64,000 nt of DNA from Acrocarpospora pleiomorpha (GTDB taxonomy: Bacteria > Actinomycetota > Actinomycetes > Streptosporangiales > Streptosporangiaceae). How positions within the stretch are numbered: the stretch's first letter is position 1; the number at the start of each line of letters is the position of its first letter. Below, one piece after another: positions 1-9,009 of the stretch. The notes under the pieces were generated by a model. The model did not search any database, was not told the DNA's origin, and saw only the letters and a program-made list of their open reading frames with translations. The stretch is taken from positions 1 through 64,000 of the forward strand of contig NZ_BLAF01000016.1 in the NCBI RefSeq assembly GCF_009687885.1, written 5' to 3'. A program made the position numbers and the translations under genes.

Positions 1-3000
1 AGGTCGCGGCCTGCGCCGCGAGTGTCTTCGCTCGGTCCTCCAGACCCGCGAGCTCGGTGGCCCTTTCCTGGGCGCTTTTAGAGAGGTCACTGCGGAGCCG
101 ACGCAGGGCCTTCAGGGTCTCGTCTGTGTCCAGGACCTGCTGCGCCCAAGCGTCTCCGTGGGCGTGCAGTTTGTGGAGGGCCTTGCGACGCGCCTCGTCG
201 TTCTGCGCCCCGGAACGCAACTCCTTGATCAGGAGGTGGGCCGAGATGACGCCGCCGATGACGGTCGCTGCGGGTCCCGCCATCCGGATGGCCTTAACCA
301 GCTTTCCGCCGCCGCTAGCGAACTTGTTCAGCCGCGCGAGGGCGGCACCTGCCTTTCCGGTCCAATTGGCGGCGTGAGTGGCAGGATCGACGTCTCCCTT
401 GCCGAACACTCGGGCGTCGGAGAATCCATCTAGGTCGGGAAAGTCCTCACGGGGGACGGGGACCTCGAAGCCGACCGTCATCTGGTGCACGCACAACTCC
501 AGGAAGGCCTTCACCCGTGCCGCGGTCTCTTCACTCCATTCGCGAATGAGTTGGCGGAACTGGGGGTCGTCGCCTAAGTCCATAAGACGTTTGACCAGGG
601 CGTTGCGTCGTTTCTCCGACTTCGTCGCGAGCGCCTCCGAGAGGATGTCGTCGATTATCCGGCCCACTCTTCGGCGCAGATCCTCTTTGCGTTCGTGGAG
701 CAGCGCACTGGACTCGTAGACCAGCCGCGCAACGTTCCGGTGCGCCGAGCGGGCGATCTCCACCCGGATCGCCAGCTCGGATTCCTCACGCAGGAGCACG
801 CTCAGACGCTCGCCGAGCAGGATCTGCCCCCCGGTCAGCACCGCGACCTCGGCATGGTCAGCCCTGAGTCGATCCTGTAAAGCGGACAGTCCCGCGCCGA
901 ACTCGTGCAGGCCGTCCCAGGACTGCGTTTCGAAGAGGCCGAAGGGCGCGGCCGCCAGGCACACGCCGTGCCCCAGGCCCGGGACATCGCGGCGGATCTG
1001 CTCAAGCTTGCGGGCGAGCAGCACCGCGAACCCGGACGGGTCGTACTGTGGGTCCGTGCCGAAGGAGTCGGCCCTGTTGACCACGAACAGGCAATGCCGT
1101 ATCCGTCCGGGCACATTCTTGCCGGCATCGCCGTGCAGAACGCGGAGCAGGTCGGCGGGGTCGCAGGACACCAGCCCGGGGGTGAAGACCAGGACGATAA
1201 GCGAGCCGCCGGCGACCTCCATGATCGTCTCGCGGTCGGTTTCCGCGCCATTCGCCTGAAATCCCGGGGTGTCAACCGCCACCCAGCCGTCCGAGTGCCG
1301 ATATTGGGTGACCTTCGCAGTCTCCGGCACCGGGCTGACGGCAACCTCCACGTCTTCGCCGAGGAGGCGCTTGATCAAGGATGATTTTCCGCTGTCGTAG
1401 TCGCCGCAGAACACGATCGTCGGCCCATCCCGCTTGGCAAGCCGATCCAGTTCCCGGACGAGCTCGCCGTCGCCGAGCGAGGCCCGCACCTCCGCTGTCC
1501 AGCGGCGCGCGGCACCGGTCGTGATGGGTTTGGGGAAATTCGACCGGAAGGCGCGCATCGCCTCTCGTACGTCCGGCCGGTTGTGAAGCCCTTGCCGCGG
1601 GATTTTGCCTCCCGCTCTCCTCCTTCGTGCGCCGAGCCACAGCCCGTCCCGGATGCCGTCGGGCGCGCAACCCTGGACGGACGCTGCCAGCAGCAGTTCC
1701 GGGTTGTGCTGGGCCGGGGGTGTCAGGCACAGGATGTCCGCGAGCAAGGTGTTCGCCGCTAGGTACCGGTTACGCAGCCCACGCTGCTCGATCGCCTCGG
1801 TCAGTGGCCCAGAGAGACCCTCCATCAGTACGGTCCGCCTGAGGCGAGTGAACTCTAACTCGAGTTGGTCCGCCAGTCGCGCGAACGTGGTGCGAACGGA
1901 GGCAGCCGCTTGGGCGAGAGCGTCCGCCAGCGCCCTCTCCCGCTGTTGCTCTGCTCGGCGGCGGCCCAAGATGCCGCCGCCCTCCAGGAGGATCCCGGCC
2001 GTCACCGCGAGAAACGCGACTCCGGCGGCACCCCAACCGAACGGGTTCCAGATGTTCGCGGCGACGAAACCCGCGAAGATCACCGCGCCGGAGGTGCCGA
2101 TACTCAGGACCGAACTGCCGATCGCAGCGCGGAACAGCCACTTTCCCTTTCCTGCGTGGATCTTGACCTGCGGTGCCTTGATTTCCCGGAACTTGCGGTA
2201 GACGTCCCGGACGACAAGATCGAAATTGCGGTCCAGGAACAGGTGATAGTCCCGCAGTGCCTGTTCGGCCGCGTTCTCCATCGCATCGTGGGCGAAGACG
2301 TGCTCCTCAAAGGCGCCCTCGGGGGGCACCCTCTGGGCGGCAATCGCATCGTGGATGAAGTGCCTCGCTCGTACGTCCGCCTCGTGCTGCAGCCGACCCA
2401 ACCGGCCGACCAGCAGATCCTGGCCGAACGCGACGGCCTGGGAAACGTGGGGGATGACGAAGGGCTCGCCGCGCAACTCCTCCAGAGCGGCGATCGCGCT
2501 GAGGAGCATTTTGTACGCAAAGGTGTCGGGGGCGGGCCTGCCTAAGATGTCGAGATTGTAGGCGATTCCCAGCTCGTGCGCCTCGGCCAGATGCTGCGCC
2601 TCCCTGGCGGCCGCCTTCAGTCGTGCGGATGCCTGACCGACGGCCGCTGTGACGAACCGGTGCACGGAACCGAGCCGCAGCCCGGCCCCGCCCTGGCGGA
2701 TCACCTCGGTGAGAAGTGAATCCAGGGCCTTGATGTTCGACAGCTCTTCCAGTCCACCCATGCCGAACAAGTTCAGATAGATCGAGCGCAGTTCGGGCTG
2801 GGGTCCACGGTATTCAGGCTGGGGGTCAGGGCAGTCGCGCAGGGCACGGGCGAACACCGCGTTCAGGGCGTGTAACGCGATGATCGGGGTGCGGCCAAGG
2901 CCAATCCGAGCGAGTTCCTCACGGACGTGCCGGGCGTGCCCCGCGACCTGGGCATCAAGATTCGCAACTCCTGGTTCATCCCAACGCCAGCGCTGATTCT

Positions 3001-3553
3001 TGACGTTGAGGACGGCCACGGCGACCTTCTGGTATTCGCCGATCCATTTGGCAATCGTCTGGAACTCGGCGAACCGCTGGTTGGAGTCGTCGAAGCAGAG
3101 AACGACGACATCGGCTGAGGCAGCAGCACGACGTGCGGCGTCCATCTGGGTCCGGATGATGTCCGGATCGAGCCCGCCGAAGCCCGGCGTGTCGTAGACC
3201 CGGACCGCTCCCCATTCTCGGTGTGACACCTCCTTCGTGTGGTCGGAGTCTCCCTTCAGGGAGGCCGTGCCGCCGTCACCGTAGGTAAGGGCCTCAATCA
3301 TGCAACTCTTACCGGCACCGGTCTTGCCGAACAGCACGATGTTGAACGTATGCATATCGGTGAGCCGCTCATCGTTGATGCGGCGCAACTCGCCGACGAT
3401 CCCGTCGATGAGGGCCCCGAAGGGACCGCCGTCCTCGGCAAGCAGATCGAGACTGCTCATCAGGCGCTTCAACCGTTCGCTGAGCCGTTTCGTCTGGAGC
3501 GCGGTCTCACGCATCGCCTCCTGGCAGATCCGGTGGAACTCACTTTCGCTCAC
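1..3553 (-). CDS. Tandem-GTPase dynamin-like membrane protein (3' end beyond window)
   Basis: One uninterrupted reading frame of about 1184 codons runs off the left edge, so the C-terminus is missing. The first G domain has Walker A GKTGAGKS at about residues 76-83 and DTPG at 121-124. Two adjacent hydrophobic segments follow at about 474-525. A second G domain has GDYDSGKS at about 717-724, then DTPGF and NRAD. A further hydrophobic stretch lies near 1085-1112, then a charged, coiled-coil-like end. Two G domains around membrane segments resemble bacterial dynamin-like proteins such as fused DynA. Membrane fission/fusion or defence is inference only. The GTG start overlaps the stop of the upstream gene (GTGA), which implies translational coupling, and a GGGGG stretch precedes it. 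Confidence 0.8.
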   Translation of the reverse strand, partial: MSESEFHRICQEAMRETALQTKRLSERLKRLMSSLDLLAEDGGPFGALIDGIVGELRRINDERLTDMHTFNIVLFGKTGAGKSCMIEALTYGDGGTASLKGDSDHTKEVSHREWGAVRVYDTPGFGGLDPDIIRTQMDAARRAAASADVVVLCFDDSNQRFAEFQTIAKWIGEYQKVAVAVLNVKNQRWRWDEPGVANLDAQVAGHARHVREELARIGLGRTPIIALHALNAVFARALRDCPDPQPEYRGPQPELRSIYLNLFGMGGLEELSNIKALDSLLTEVIRQGGAGLRLGSVHRFVTAAVGQASARLKAAAREAQHLAEAHELGIAYNLDILGRPAPDTFAYKMLLSAIAALEELRGEPFVIPHVSQAVAFGQDLLVGRLGRLQHEADVRARHFIHDAIAAQRVPPEGAFEEHVFAHDAMENAAEQALRDYHLFLDRNFDLVVRDVYRKFREIKAPQVKIHAGKGKWLFRAAIGSSVLSIGTSGAVIFAGFVAANIWNPFGWGAAGVAFLAVTAGILLEGGGILGRRRAEQQRERALADALAQAAASVRTTFARLADQLELEFTRLRRTVLMEGLSGPLTEAIEQRGLRNRYLAANTLLADILCLTPPAQHNPELLLAASVQGCAPDGIRDGLWLGARRRRAGGKIPRQGLHNRPDVREAMRAFRSNFPKPITTGAARRWTAEVRASLGDGELVRELDRLAKRDGPTIVFCGDYDSGKSSLIKRLLGEDVEVAVSPVPETAKVTQYRHSDGWVAVDTPGFQANGAETDRETIMEVAGGSLIVLVFTPGLVSCDPADLLRVLHGDAGKNVPGRIRHCLFVVNRADSFGTDPQYDPSGFAVLLARKLEQIRRDVPGLGHGVCLAAAPFGLFETQSWDGLHEFGAGLSALQDRLRADHAEVAVLTGGQILLGERLSVLLREESELAIRVEIARSAHRNVARLVYESSALLHERKEDLRRRVGRIIDDILSEALATKSEKRRNALVKRLMDLGDDPQFRQLIREWSEETAARVKAFLELCVHQMTVGFEVPVPREDFPDLDGFSDARVFGKGDVDPATHAANWTGKAGAALARLNKFASGGGKLVKAIRMAGPAATVIGGVISAHLLIKELRSGAQNDEARRKALHKLHAHGDAWAQQVLDTDETLKALRRLRSDLSKSAQERATELAGLEDRAKTLAAQAAT

Positions 3554-3903
3554 TTGCCACCCCCGTCGGCCACGAGATCGGCGGTCTCGACTTTCGCAGT
3601 GCATAGACTCGGCGGACCTGGGCGAATGAGGCGCTGAGTACGTTCGCCGCGATAACTGGAGTCGCCCAGGCCACATGACCGCAGGATTGCCTTGAATCCC
3701 TTTGAAGAGCGATGCGGATAGACGAACTGGAGGCGTGTGCCACGGCCGGTGCCCTCGCGAACCCTTCGGCCTCGGCACTTGGCCGTTCTATCTCGGTCTT
3801 TATCAGTGGGATCGGTGCGAACGCAAGTCACCCGAAGGTTCCGACCTCCAGCTACAAGGCGATCGCCAATATCCACGCATTCCAGTAAACATCGATGCTC
3901 CAC
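3550..3903 (-). CDS. Hypothetical protein coupled to the tandem GTPase
   Basis: A small basic protein of about 117 residues whose TGA overlaps the GTG start of the downstream tandem GTPase by four bases. The overlap is the main support that it is real. I chose the GTG at 3903 because AAGGA lies about seven bases upstream. An in-frame TTG at 3936 would add eleven residues but has no ribosome binding site. The protein has no signal peptide or membrane segment, and I recognise no family. It holds several Cys residues and an Arg-rich middle (around KCRGRRVREGTGRGTR). It is probably co-expressed with the GTPase; its function is unknown. Confidence 0.5.
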   Translation of the reverse strand: MEHRCLLECVDIGDRLVAGGRNLRVTCVRTDPTDKDRDRTAKCRGRRVREGTGRGTRLQFVYPHRSSKGFKAILRSCGLGDSSYRGERTQRLIRPGPPSLCTAKVETADLVADGGGK

Positions 3904-3957
3904 TGACCGGTCCTTCGTCTCGAGAATCTGTATCAACGTGTTATATAAGGAGCATCT

Positions 3958-4068
3958 ATGGCCGATCCATTCATTAGTTCACCGATCAACGGAGAGGATT
4001 GCCGGTACACCTTACTTTCCCGCCACTGTGCAGGCACCCTCCGGGCCACCGCATCTCCAGCGGGGTAA
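3958..4068 (+). CDS. Possible 36-residue peptide, or truncated gene start
   Basis: A short plus-strand frame begins MADPFISSPINGEDC and ends at TAA. It is preceded by a very good ribosome binding site (AAGGAG, five bases before ATG) and an AT-rich TATATAA stretch. It diverges from the hypothetical gene at 3550-3903 and stops about 90 bases before the IS3-type element. It could be a true micro-gene or the 5' stub of a gene cut away by transposition. The product resembles nothing I know. Support is only the start context. Confidence 0.25.
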   Translation: MADPFISSPINGEDCRYTLLSRHCAGTLRATASPAG

Positions 4069-4190
4069 ATCCAGTGTGTGGGTGACAAGACGCGCGATCA
4101 TGACGAGCAGTCCAAGAGCGGAACGGTTGGACGAGTCATAGGTGGCGGCGCCGGTGAGGTTCCCCTGTAGCACGGACACCGTCGGTGAGG

Positions 4191-5050
4191 TCACTCGGTG
4201 ATGTCTGACGGCCGGTAGAGGCCTTCAAACGTGGCGGGGCTTTGCATTCCGATACTGGAACGGCGTCGGTATGGATTATACCAGCACTCGATTCATTCAA
4301 AAATGGCATTGGCAAGTTATTCCCGAGTTTTCCAGGCCCGGGGTGTCGAGAAGTTCGAGCCGCATCGTTTCCCCAGAACGATTCCTTCATTGCATTGTCG
4401 AGCCAATCGCCTACCGTTCCCATCGACCCGAGCAGCCTGGCTTCGCGTAACCGCTTCCCGAATGCCCACGACGTGTATTGTGCCACGTAGTCGGAATGCA
4501 GAATTTCGGACTGCCGGCCCGGGTTTCGCCGAGTCACCGCCATCGTGAGCGCGCCGACCACGAGATTCGTATCCTGAATGGTAGGCCGCGAGTAAGCGTC
4601 CATGATGGCTGCGCAGTACACTTTCCCCTCGCTGCTGGGGTTTTCGGTGATGTCGGTCAGCCACAGTTCATCGGGACCGGCGACGTCGAACCGGCGCTGC
4701 ACCAGGTCCTCCTCGGTGGCCTGATCGACCAGGCTGCGGCGGCCCTTGCGCCGGTAGACGCCCTGTATGCAGCCAGGCGCATGAGCTGCACGACGCGTTG
4801 CGGTTGATTCTTTCGCCCTTGCCCAGCGTCAATTCGGCGTGGACGTGCGGCGATCCGTAACTGCCTCGGGATTCGGCGTGGATCTCTCGGATCGTCTTCG
4901 TCAGCTCTTTGTTGCGCAGTTCCCGCGGCGTTCTGGACGGCCGAGCCAGTCGTAATATCCCGAGATCGAGACGTTAGGGACTCGGCAGGCCACCGAGACC
5001 GGGATGTTGTCGTCGGCGAGTTCACGGACCAGCGAGTAGATTATTTTGGG
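4191..5050 (-). pseudogene. IS3-family orfB transposase (integrase core), frameshifted
   Basis: Pieces of an orfB product appear in different frames. The HTH_21-like start carries VRELADDNIPVSVACRV and ISGYYDWLGRP. A middle part reads GRRSLVDQATEEDLVQRRFD. The rve core has DELWLTDITE and then a gap of several residues before QDTNLVVGALTMA. The last blocks are GTVGDWLDNAMKESFW and WYNPYRRRSSIGMQSPATFE before the TGA. At least four frame changes and a small internal deletion show it is dead. It overlaps the orfA relic end, consistent with the family's programmed frameshift layout. Confidence 0.8.
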
Positions 5051-5330
5051 AGGACGTTCTCCCGGGCGAAGTAGGCGGCCGCCCGCTTGAGAATATCGTT
5101 CTCCATCTCCAGCTGCCTATTACGCCGCCGGAATTCGGCCAGTTCTTTCTTTTCGGTGCTGGTCAGCCACTCGCCGCCGATGTTGTCATCGGCGTCGGCC
5201 TGCCTCATCCAGTTCTGCAGGCAGGACCGGCTGATGCCCAGATCTTTGGCGAGTTGGAGGAGGGGTTGTCACTCTGGCGCGCCAGCTCGACCGCGCGCTG
5301 CCGGAACTCGGGAGGGTGTGGTACGGGCAT
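5041..5330 (-). pseudogene. IS3-family orfA (HTH transposase subunit), frameshifted
   Basis: It starts MPVPHPPEFRQRAVELARQ, then loses one base near 5268. It continues in another frame as LQLAKDLGISRSCLQNWMRQ, then a leucine-zipper-like stretch (EFRRRNRQLEMENDILKRA) and ends at TAA. Length and order of the HTH and zipper fit orfA. The single-base deletion makes it a pseudogene. Confidence 0.8.
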
Positions 5331-5394
5331 GGGGACGTCCTTCCTGACGATCAAGGGTGACCTCAGGTCAAGTGTCCGGAGAACGGGGGGAACC

Positions 5395-6294
5395 ACGAGA
5401 GCGCAACAGCAGTCATCACCTTCATTTCAAGGCTTTCTGCGGTGTCGGGCCGGTGGCCGGCCTCTTGGTGACCGCGAGCCATGACCTGTTGCGCGGTGCG
5501 GGGCACCGGCTCGGCGTCGTAGACCACGGCCAACTCGGCCATCCGCTTACGGCTGCTCTTCTCCCCGGGCGACAGGCGGGTGGCCAGCTTGCGCCGCGCC
5601 TTGGCAGCGGCTTTGGTGGTCGCCTCCGCAACGCCTCCGGGCGCATCACCACGCCTTTGCCGTCGCAGGACAGCACCAGCAGCCGGTCGTTTCCGACGTG
5701 TTCGGGGCGGCGCGTGCGGTAGAACGCCTCGATGTCGGCTGCCGCATGCCGGACCAGCGCCAGGAGTTGCCGCTTGCCCACTCGCTGCCCACAGGCCCGT
5801 TCAATTGCTGCCTGCGCCGCCTCGAAACTGCCGCGCACCGCCTCGATCGCGGCCATCTTCCGCAGCGCGTGGGAGTGTTTGCCCGCCCGGGAGATTCAAC
5901 CTGGCGGCCAGCGGATGGGCGTTGGCCGCTCCTGGCGCCCGGTAGGCCATCCTCGTCACGCTTACCTGCCCGAACACGGTGGCCACCTGCCGCGTATGAC
6001 CGCGCTCGACTCTATGGCGGCTCACCCCGTCCGCGCCGGTCACCGCCTCCCGCCGCTCCTCGGCGGCGCCCAGCTGATCGAGCCGGTCCTGCTGCACCTG
6101 CGCATCACCTCCCGCGGCCGCTCTACCAGGAAGCACTCCAGCTCATCCAGGGACCGCGGGCCGGTGGCCGGATCACGCAGATCCTCCAGCAGTTCCACGA
6201 ACCGTCCCATCGACGGTTCGAACCCCGCCACGGCATGCTGCGGGACGCCGTACTCTTGCACCCGGGCTCCTTCCCAACTGCTCATCTTTCGCAA
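5395..6294 (-). pseudogene. ISKra4-family transposase remnant
   Basis: Broken frames together resemble an ISKra4-type transposase. An N-terminal helical part (FVELLEDLRDPATGPRSLDE) is followed in another frame by a block around HTRQVATVFGQVSVTRMAYR and PGAANAHPLAARLNLP. Then comes AIEAVRGSFEAAQAAIERA with QRVGKRQLLAL and a final piece near RKRMAEVAVVYDAEPVPRTA. At least two frameshifts are present. The similarity stops at the right inverted repeat of the adjacent IS3-type element, which suggests that insertion or deletion there removed the C-terminal part. Confidence 0.65.
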
Positions 6295-6553
6295 CTCGCC
6301 AACCTACGGGAGGAGCCCACTTCCCGCGAGAAACAGACAGAAAGACCCGACCGGGCTGCAACCATCCGCACGGCTTAACGCCTGTGCCGCAGATGCCCTG
6401 GGGCCCGGCGTATCTGTTGCCTAATCTGGCCATGCCCGCCTTGATCAATCACATTGTTGCACGTCAGAGCGCTGTCGACCTCCCCGTGAAGGAACTGCAC
6501 CCGACTCGATTCAACCCGTCTCCGTAGGCCGGGAGGTGGTCACCTTATCCGGA

Positions 6554-6739
6554 TCAACCACTGAAAAAATCGCCGATCGCATCCATGACGTCTGACAGAT
6601 GATCCTTTGCCCACTGCCAGGCGTTCGGCAGAGCGTTCTGGATGAAGTTCAGGACAAGGTCACCACCCATCTTCTCGAGTTGTTCGTTCGTGAAAGCCTC
6701 ACGAAGTGCGCGGATGATTGCGTCCAGGCCGTCGGCCAT
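6554..6739 (-). CDS. 61-residue amphipathic peptide downstream of GTPase
   Basis: A 61-residue protein, mostly predicted helix, with aromatic and hydrophobic residues spaced along it (for example NFIQNALPNAWQWAK) and a short FFSG end. A perfect AGGAGG lies five bases before the ATG, and the gene begins eight bases after the GTPase stop, so it should be expressed as the second gene of that operon. There is no signal peptide and no long membrane span. Family unknown. A membrane-surface or GTPase-binding role is conceivable but not shown. Confidence 0.65.
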   Translation of the reverse strand: MADGLDAIIRALREAFTNEQLEKMGGDLVLNFIQNALPNAWQWAKDHLSDVMDAIGDFFSG

Positions 6740-6747
6740 GGATCCTC

Positions 6748-7623
6748 CTATCGGTGGTCAGACTTGCTCAGCATCTGTGCGAGTCGCCGAGTTGCCCGGA
6801 AGACGAGCTTCTGCTGTGTTTCAGCGGGAATGAAGTCGAGATGGCTGAAGTTCTTCAAGCCAGCATAAATCCATCTCCTATTTTCCGGACAGGCGTCCAG
6901 CAGGGCCTTGAATAGATGCTCAAGGCGATAACCATAACGCGAGGAATAATATAGAAGAGCGGGCTTCCTCCCAATGGCCGAGGCCAAGTGCTCTAGGCGA
7001 TCTTGGCTGATGGCCTTTATGTTTGCCTCTTGCTCCCGGGAGGGGATGTTGTAGCCCGTATGCCAGTCCATGGGTTCGACAAGATCAACCTGGTTGATAC
7101 CGAAGACGATTTTGTCATAAAATCTGCTCAGTTTCTGGAGATACATCTGATCGAGCGCTATCGCGCGATTGCGCGCTGACATCACCCAGAGCACCACGTC
7201 GCAGCGTGGCAGATTCTCCAGATATTGCTCGAGATAACGATCGTCCAGGGCGAGATCCTCTCCGAGGCCCGGTGCGTCGACTACGCGCAGCAGCACTCGT
7301 GTCGGAGCATTCGTCTGAGGGGCGACCGGCGACTCCCCGGGACCGCTGGATTTCTCTGACGAGTCGGCAGCCAGCGGGGCATTGAACCGCACCGACAGGT
7401 CGACGTCCTCGAACTCCTTTGTTCTCGCAACCGTGCCACTTGTGGCAAGGCTTGTTCTGAAAAGGGAGTTGATCGTGGAGGACTTACCAACACCTGATAC
7501 TCCGACCACCCCGATGGTCGGGGGGCGTTCCGCTATTTCACGTTCCAACATCGCGAGGATCTCACGAAGAGGATCTTGTGGATCCTTCTCTTTCTCCGGC
7601 ATCGCTTCACTCAAGGGTTCCAC
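6748..7623 (-). CDS. Era/IRG-like P-loop GTPase
   Basis: A protein of about 291 residues with a complete GTPase signature. Walker A is GVSGVGKSS around residue 41, the G3 motif is DAPGLG, G4 is NQVD and the G5-like region is YYSSRYGY. The G domain fills most of the protein, with a short C-terminal helical tail and no membrane span. It resembles stand-alone GTPases of the Era/YfjP/IRG-like group. The start is uncertain: TTG at 7626, GTG at 7623 and ATG at 7602 all lack a good ribosome binding site. Codon use is less GC-biased than in most of the window, which suggests acquisition. It is followed closely by the 61-residue peptide gene. Confidence 0.8.
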   Translation of the reverse strand: MEPLSEAMPEKEKDPQDPLREILAMLEREIAERPPTIGVVGVSGVGKSSTINSLFRTSLATSGTVARTKEFEDVDLSVRFNAPLAADSSEKSSGPGESPVAPQTNAPTRVLLRVVDAPGLGEDLALDDRYLEQYLENLPRCDVVLWVMSARNRAIALDQMYLQKLSRFYDKIVFGINQVDLVEPMDWHTGYNIPSREQEANIKAISQDRLEHLASAIGRKPALLYYSSRYGYRLEHLFKALLDACPENRRWIYAGLKNFSHLDFIPAETQQKLVFRATRRLAQMLSKSDHR

Positions 7624-7880
7624 CAAATCATCGACGCAAAGGTCGTATTCTACGAGACTCTAAGCGAGGTGAATATTACACAAATACTCCGGAAGGAGGC
7701 CTAACCAAAACGGAATAGTCACCTTACCCGGACACCGGGCCACCGTCCTTTAGTTAAGGGCGGTATGTGATAAGGGCTAATCCGTCGGTCGGGTGAGCGT
7801 GAACCGCTGCTGACGGGCAGCGGGGCGTATGCCGTGCCGGAACTCGCGCACCGGCCCCCACCTGGTGTTTCACAAGACCC

Positions 7881-8210
7881 CTAGGCTGCTCTCCGGTACT
7901 CGTTTATCAACCCTCCGACGGCCTGTCGGCGCTGGATCGGAGCGGTCAGGTTGATCACCAAACCGGCTTCATTCATCGATGGCTTCTGGTCCAGGGCTTG
8001 AGGAGGCCGGGCCATGTTGTAGTCCTGCAGGTCGCGCGTGAGCGTTCGATGTAGATGTCGCTAATTGAGGATGAACATGCGGTCGAGGAACTCGCGGCGT
8101 AGAGTGCCAATGATCTTTTCGCAGTGTGCGTTCGCTTCGGGGCCCGCGATGCCCCTTGGGGCCTTCAGCCGTCGAGAGGCACGAGATGCGGACATAGTCT
8201 GGAATATGGC
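7881..8210 (-). pseudogene. Integrase-core transposase fragment (C-terminal)
   Basis: The minus-strand frame contains PEANAHCEKIIGTLRREFLD, an in-frame stop after RMFILN, then RHLHRTLTRDLQDYNMARPP and a typical end GGLINEYRRAA. This is the last third of an rve-type integrase of the kind carried by IS3/IS481-like elements. The N-terminal catalytic part is absent and an internal TAG/TAA-type stop is present, so it is a relic. Confidence 0.75.
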
Positions 8211-8291
8211 GTTAGCCTTCTCTGTTGGCCGAGGACGAGTTTGTGGAGTACGAGCATTTCGGGGATCCGGACGCCGAGCCGGATCAGGTGC

Positions 8292-8317
8292 GCCTTATGC
8301 CGACATCGGCATAAGGC
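8292..8317. repeat. Perfect 26-bp inverted repeat
   Basis: Arms GCCTTATGCCGA and TCGGCATAAGGC are perfectly complementary around CA. It lies 28 bases past the stop of the tetR gene, beside transposase debris. No T-run follows on either strand, so a classic terminator is doubtful. It could be a recombinase or regulator binding site, or a terminator-like hairpin. Confidence 0.7.
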
Positions 8318-8345
8318 TCACCCGGCCCGACAACTTCTGGGCTGG

Positions 8346-8954
8346 TCAGTGGCCGTCCAGTTGGGCGAGGTAGCCGTGTAGCGCCTTCTTCAGCTCGGTG
8401 GTCAGCGCGTCCCGCTCGGCGCCCTGGGCGGCCACGATGGGCGGCATCATGGCCGCGACGATGCGGACCGTCACCATGGCGGCGCGGTTCCGTTCGGCGG
8501 CGGGTAGTCGGGGGGATCGGGCTCCGATCACCGCGCCCACCCTGCCGGCCACGGCCTCCTGCAGCGGACGCGCCGCCCCGAGTGCGGGCATGTCCGTGTT
8601 CCCGAACAGGGCTTTGACGCCGGGGTTGGCCACGTTGAACGTGATCAGCGGATCCAGCACCCTGTCGATCAGTTCGTCCAACGTCAGGCCGGGGACCTGC
8701 GTCAGCTCGAACGCCGAAGAGTGCGCCGCGCGCATCTGCTCCACCAGCCGGACGGACAACGCCTCCGCGATCGCGTTCTTGTTCGGGAAGAACTGGTACA
8801 ACGAACCGGGAGAGATGCCGGCTCGGGCGGCGATGGCGTTGGTGCTGGTCACCTCGTAACCGGACTCGGCGAACAGGGCGAGCGCCGCGTCCAGGATGTC
8901 GGCGATCCGCTGCCGCCCACGCGCCTGCCGCTTGACCGGACGCGCCTCAGTCAC
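8346..8954 (-). CDS. TetR/AcrR-family repressor of the MMPL exporter
   Basis: About 202 residues. The N-terminal HTH reads RIADILDAALALFAESGYEV then AIAARAGISPGSLYQFFPNK, typical of TetR. The C-terminal half is a helical ligand domain. I place the start at GTG 8954 because AAGGAG sits seven bases upstream; an earlier GTG at 8969 has no such site. The gene diverges from the MMPL exporter, and two palindromes lie between them, so it probably represses itself and the exporter until a substrate is bound. Confidence 0.9.
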   Translation of the reverse strand: MTEARPVKRQARGRQRIADILDAALALFAESGYEVTSTNAIAARAGISPGSLYQFFPNKNAIAEALSVRLVEQMRAAHSSAFELTQVPGLTLDELIDRVLDPLITFNVANPGVKALFGNTDMPALGAARPLQEAVAGRVGAVIGARSPRLPAAERNRAAMVTVRIVAAMMPPIVAAQGAERDALTTELKKALHGYLAQLDGH

Positions 8955-8982
8955 CCGTAGCTCCTTCACGACACGTTTGACG

Positions 8983-9004
8983 AATACGAGTGGCCGCTCG
9001 TATT
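8983..9004. promoter_or_regulatory. TetR-type operator 1
   Basis: Perfect inverted repeat AATACGAG-N6-CTCGTATT in the divergent tetR/MMPL region. Its centre is 27 bp from that of the second copy. Confidence 0.7.
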
Positions 9005-9009
9005 GTCAA

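Larger units (their letters stand above)
4158..5394 (-). mobile_element. Decayed IS3-family insertion sequence with both ends
   Basis: The element is bounded by imperfect inverted repeats of 22-23 bp. The left end reads GGTTCCCC then CGGACAC at 4158-4180, and the right end reads GTGTCCGG then GGGGAACC at 5372-5394. Inside are orfA and orfB relics on the minus strand in the usual order and overlap. About 1.24 kb is a normal size for this family. Several frameshifts disable it. I see no clear target-site duplication. Confidence 0.75.
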
